From assembly GCF_014529625.1 (NCBI RefSeq), contig NZ_CP076039.1, forward strand, positions 124,001 through 188,000: DNA of 64,000 bases, written 5' to 3'. The notes under the pieces were generated by a model. It was not told the DNA's origin and did not search any database. It saw nothing but the letters and a program-made list of their open reading frames with translations. The translations under genes were made by a program, and so were the position numbers. Position 1 is the first letter of the stretch, and each line of letters opens with the position of its first letter. This document shows positions 63,870 through 64,000 of this stretch, piece after piece. The DNA is from Candidatus Pelagisphaera phototrophica (lineage in GTDB: Bacteria > Verrucomicrobiota > Verrucomicrobiia > Opitutales > Opitutaceae).

Positions 63870-64000
63870 ATGAAAACTTTCTTTATCGCTTTAATTCTCG
63901 GCATTTTTATCGGCGCCACAATCACGACCTACCACAACTCACCCGAATCGTTCGATAATCTAATTTCCTCCATTTCGGGAGACCCCTCCTCTTCGAGCCA
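63870..64000 (+). CDS. start of a small membrane-anchored protein, cut by the window edge
   Basis: The ATG at 63870 opens a frame (MKTFFIALILGIFIGATIT, then TYHNSPESFDNLISSISGDP) that runs to the end of the window without a stop. A hydrophobic helix at residues about 4-19 is a signal anchor; a Ser-rich part follows. No family can be named from 43 residues. Confidence 0.55.
   Translation, partial: MKTFFIALILGIFIGATITTYHNSPESFDNLISSISGDPSSSS

Noticed and set aside
1-64000. CRISPR arrays, insertion sequences, prophage genes
   Set aside because: No regularly spaced direct repeats, transposase or phage structural genes were seen on either strand.

Overview
The window looks like a stretch of chromosome from a free-living, probably marine member of the Verrucomicrobiota, most likely Opitutae. 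That placement is an inference. It rests on the mix of a secreted sulfatase, many PAS and receiver-domain kinases, TlpA-like and TPR proteins with signal peptides, an rpmH-rnpA-yidC block, and protein sequences that read like that phylum. No 16S rRNA gene is present, so it cannot be settled here. Base composition looks near 50% G+C throughout.

Layout. 1-408 is the end of an ABC-F ATPase, followed by a broken ECF sigma factor (549-883). 1050-7124 (minus) is a compact folate operon: yggS, NUDIX hydrolase, pabA, pabB, pabC, folP, folB, and a folK fused to a CoA-binding domain. A LysR regulator diverges from it. 8410-12135 (minus) is metH. 12470-18713 (plus) is a signalling block: histidine kinase, receiver/degenerate HD-GYP protein, cheW, a broken cheD joined to an HDOD remnant, a PAS-like protein and two receivers. 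18722-22066 (minus) holds a FlgN-like protein, a TPR protein and a long coiled-coil protein. 22111-23870 is a graveyard of sugar-nucleotide and glycosyltransferase fragments. 24069-26057 is a hybrid kinase, followed by dusB (minus), a TlpA-like thioredoxin (minus), recQ, a photolyase and a sulfatase. Between 34456 and 39245 lie a TPR protein and a YjhG-type sugar-acid dehydratase among broken genes (DUF1801, a COG3618-type amidohydrolase). A methyltransferase, a lipoprotein and two tRNA-Glu genes follow.

The most interesting locus is 41955-48907: a GTPase with an FHA-like front end and zinc-ribbon cysteines, a GAP1-N-type membrane protein, and a 996-residue membrane coiled-coil protein of unknown family. 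They are arranged as one operon immediately upstream of rpmH-rnpA-yidC. GAP1 and related GTPases are known from predicted NTP-dependent conflict or immunity systems. The third protein and this particular trio look undescribed.

The rest is core metabolism and cell biology: yidC, a YebC-family gene, metX with metW convergent to it, an operon of a small membrane protein, ilvA and an orphan cytosine-5 DNA methyltransferase, an Hsp15-like S4 protein, rodA, RNase G with a hairpin at its start codon, a second methyltransferase, an SMP-30 lactonase and the start of a small membrane protein at the right edge.

Methionine synthesis is represented by metX, metW and metH, and folate synthesis by almost the full pABA and pterin branches. 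At least eight genes are broken by frameshifts, in-frame stops or truncation while every housekeeping gene is intact. That points to real gene decay rather than poor sequence. All calls come from reading the sequence; no database search was run.
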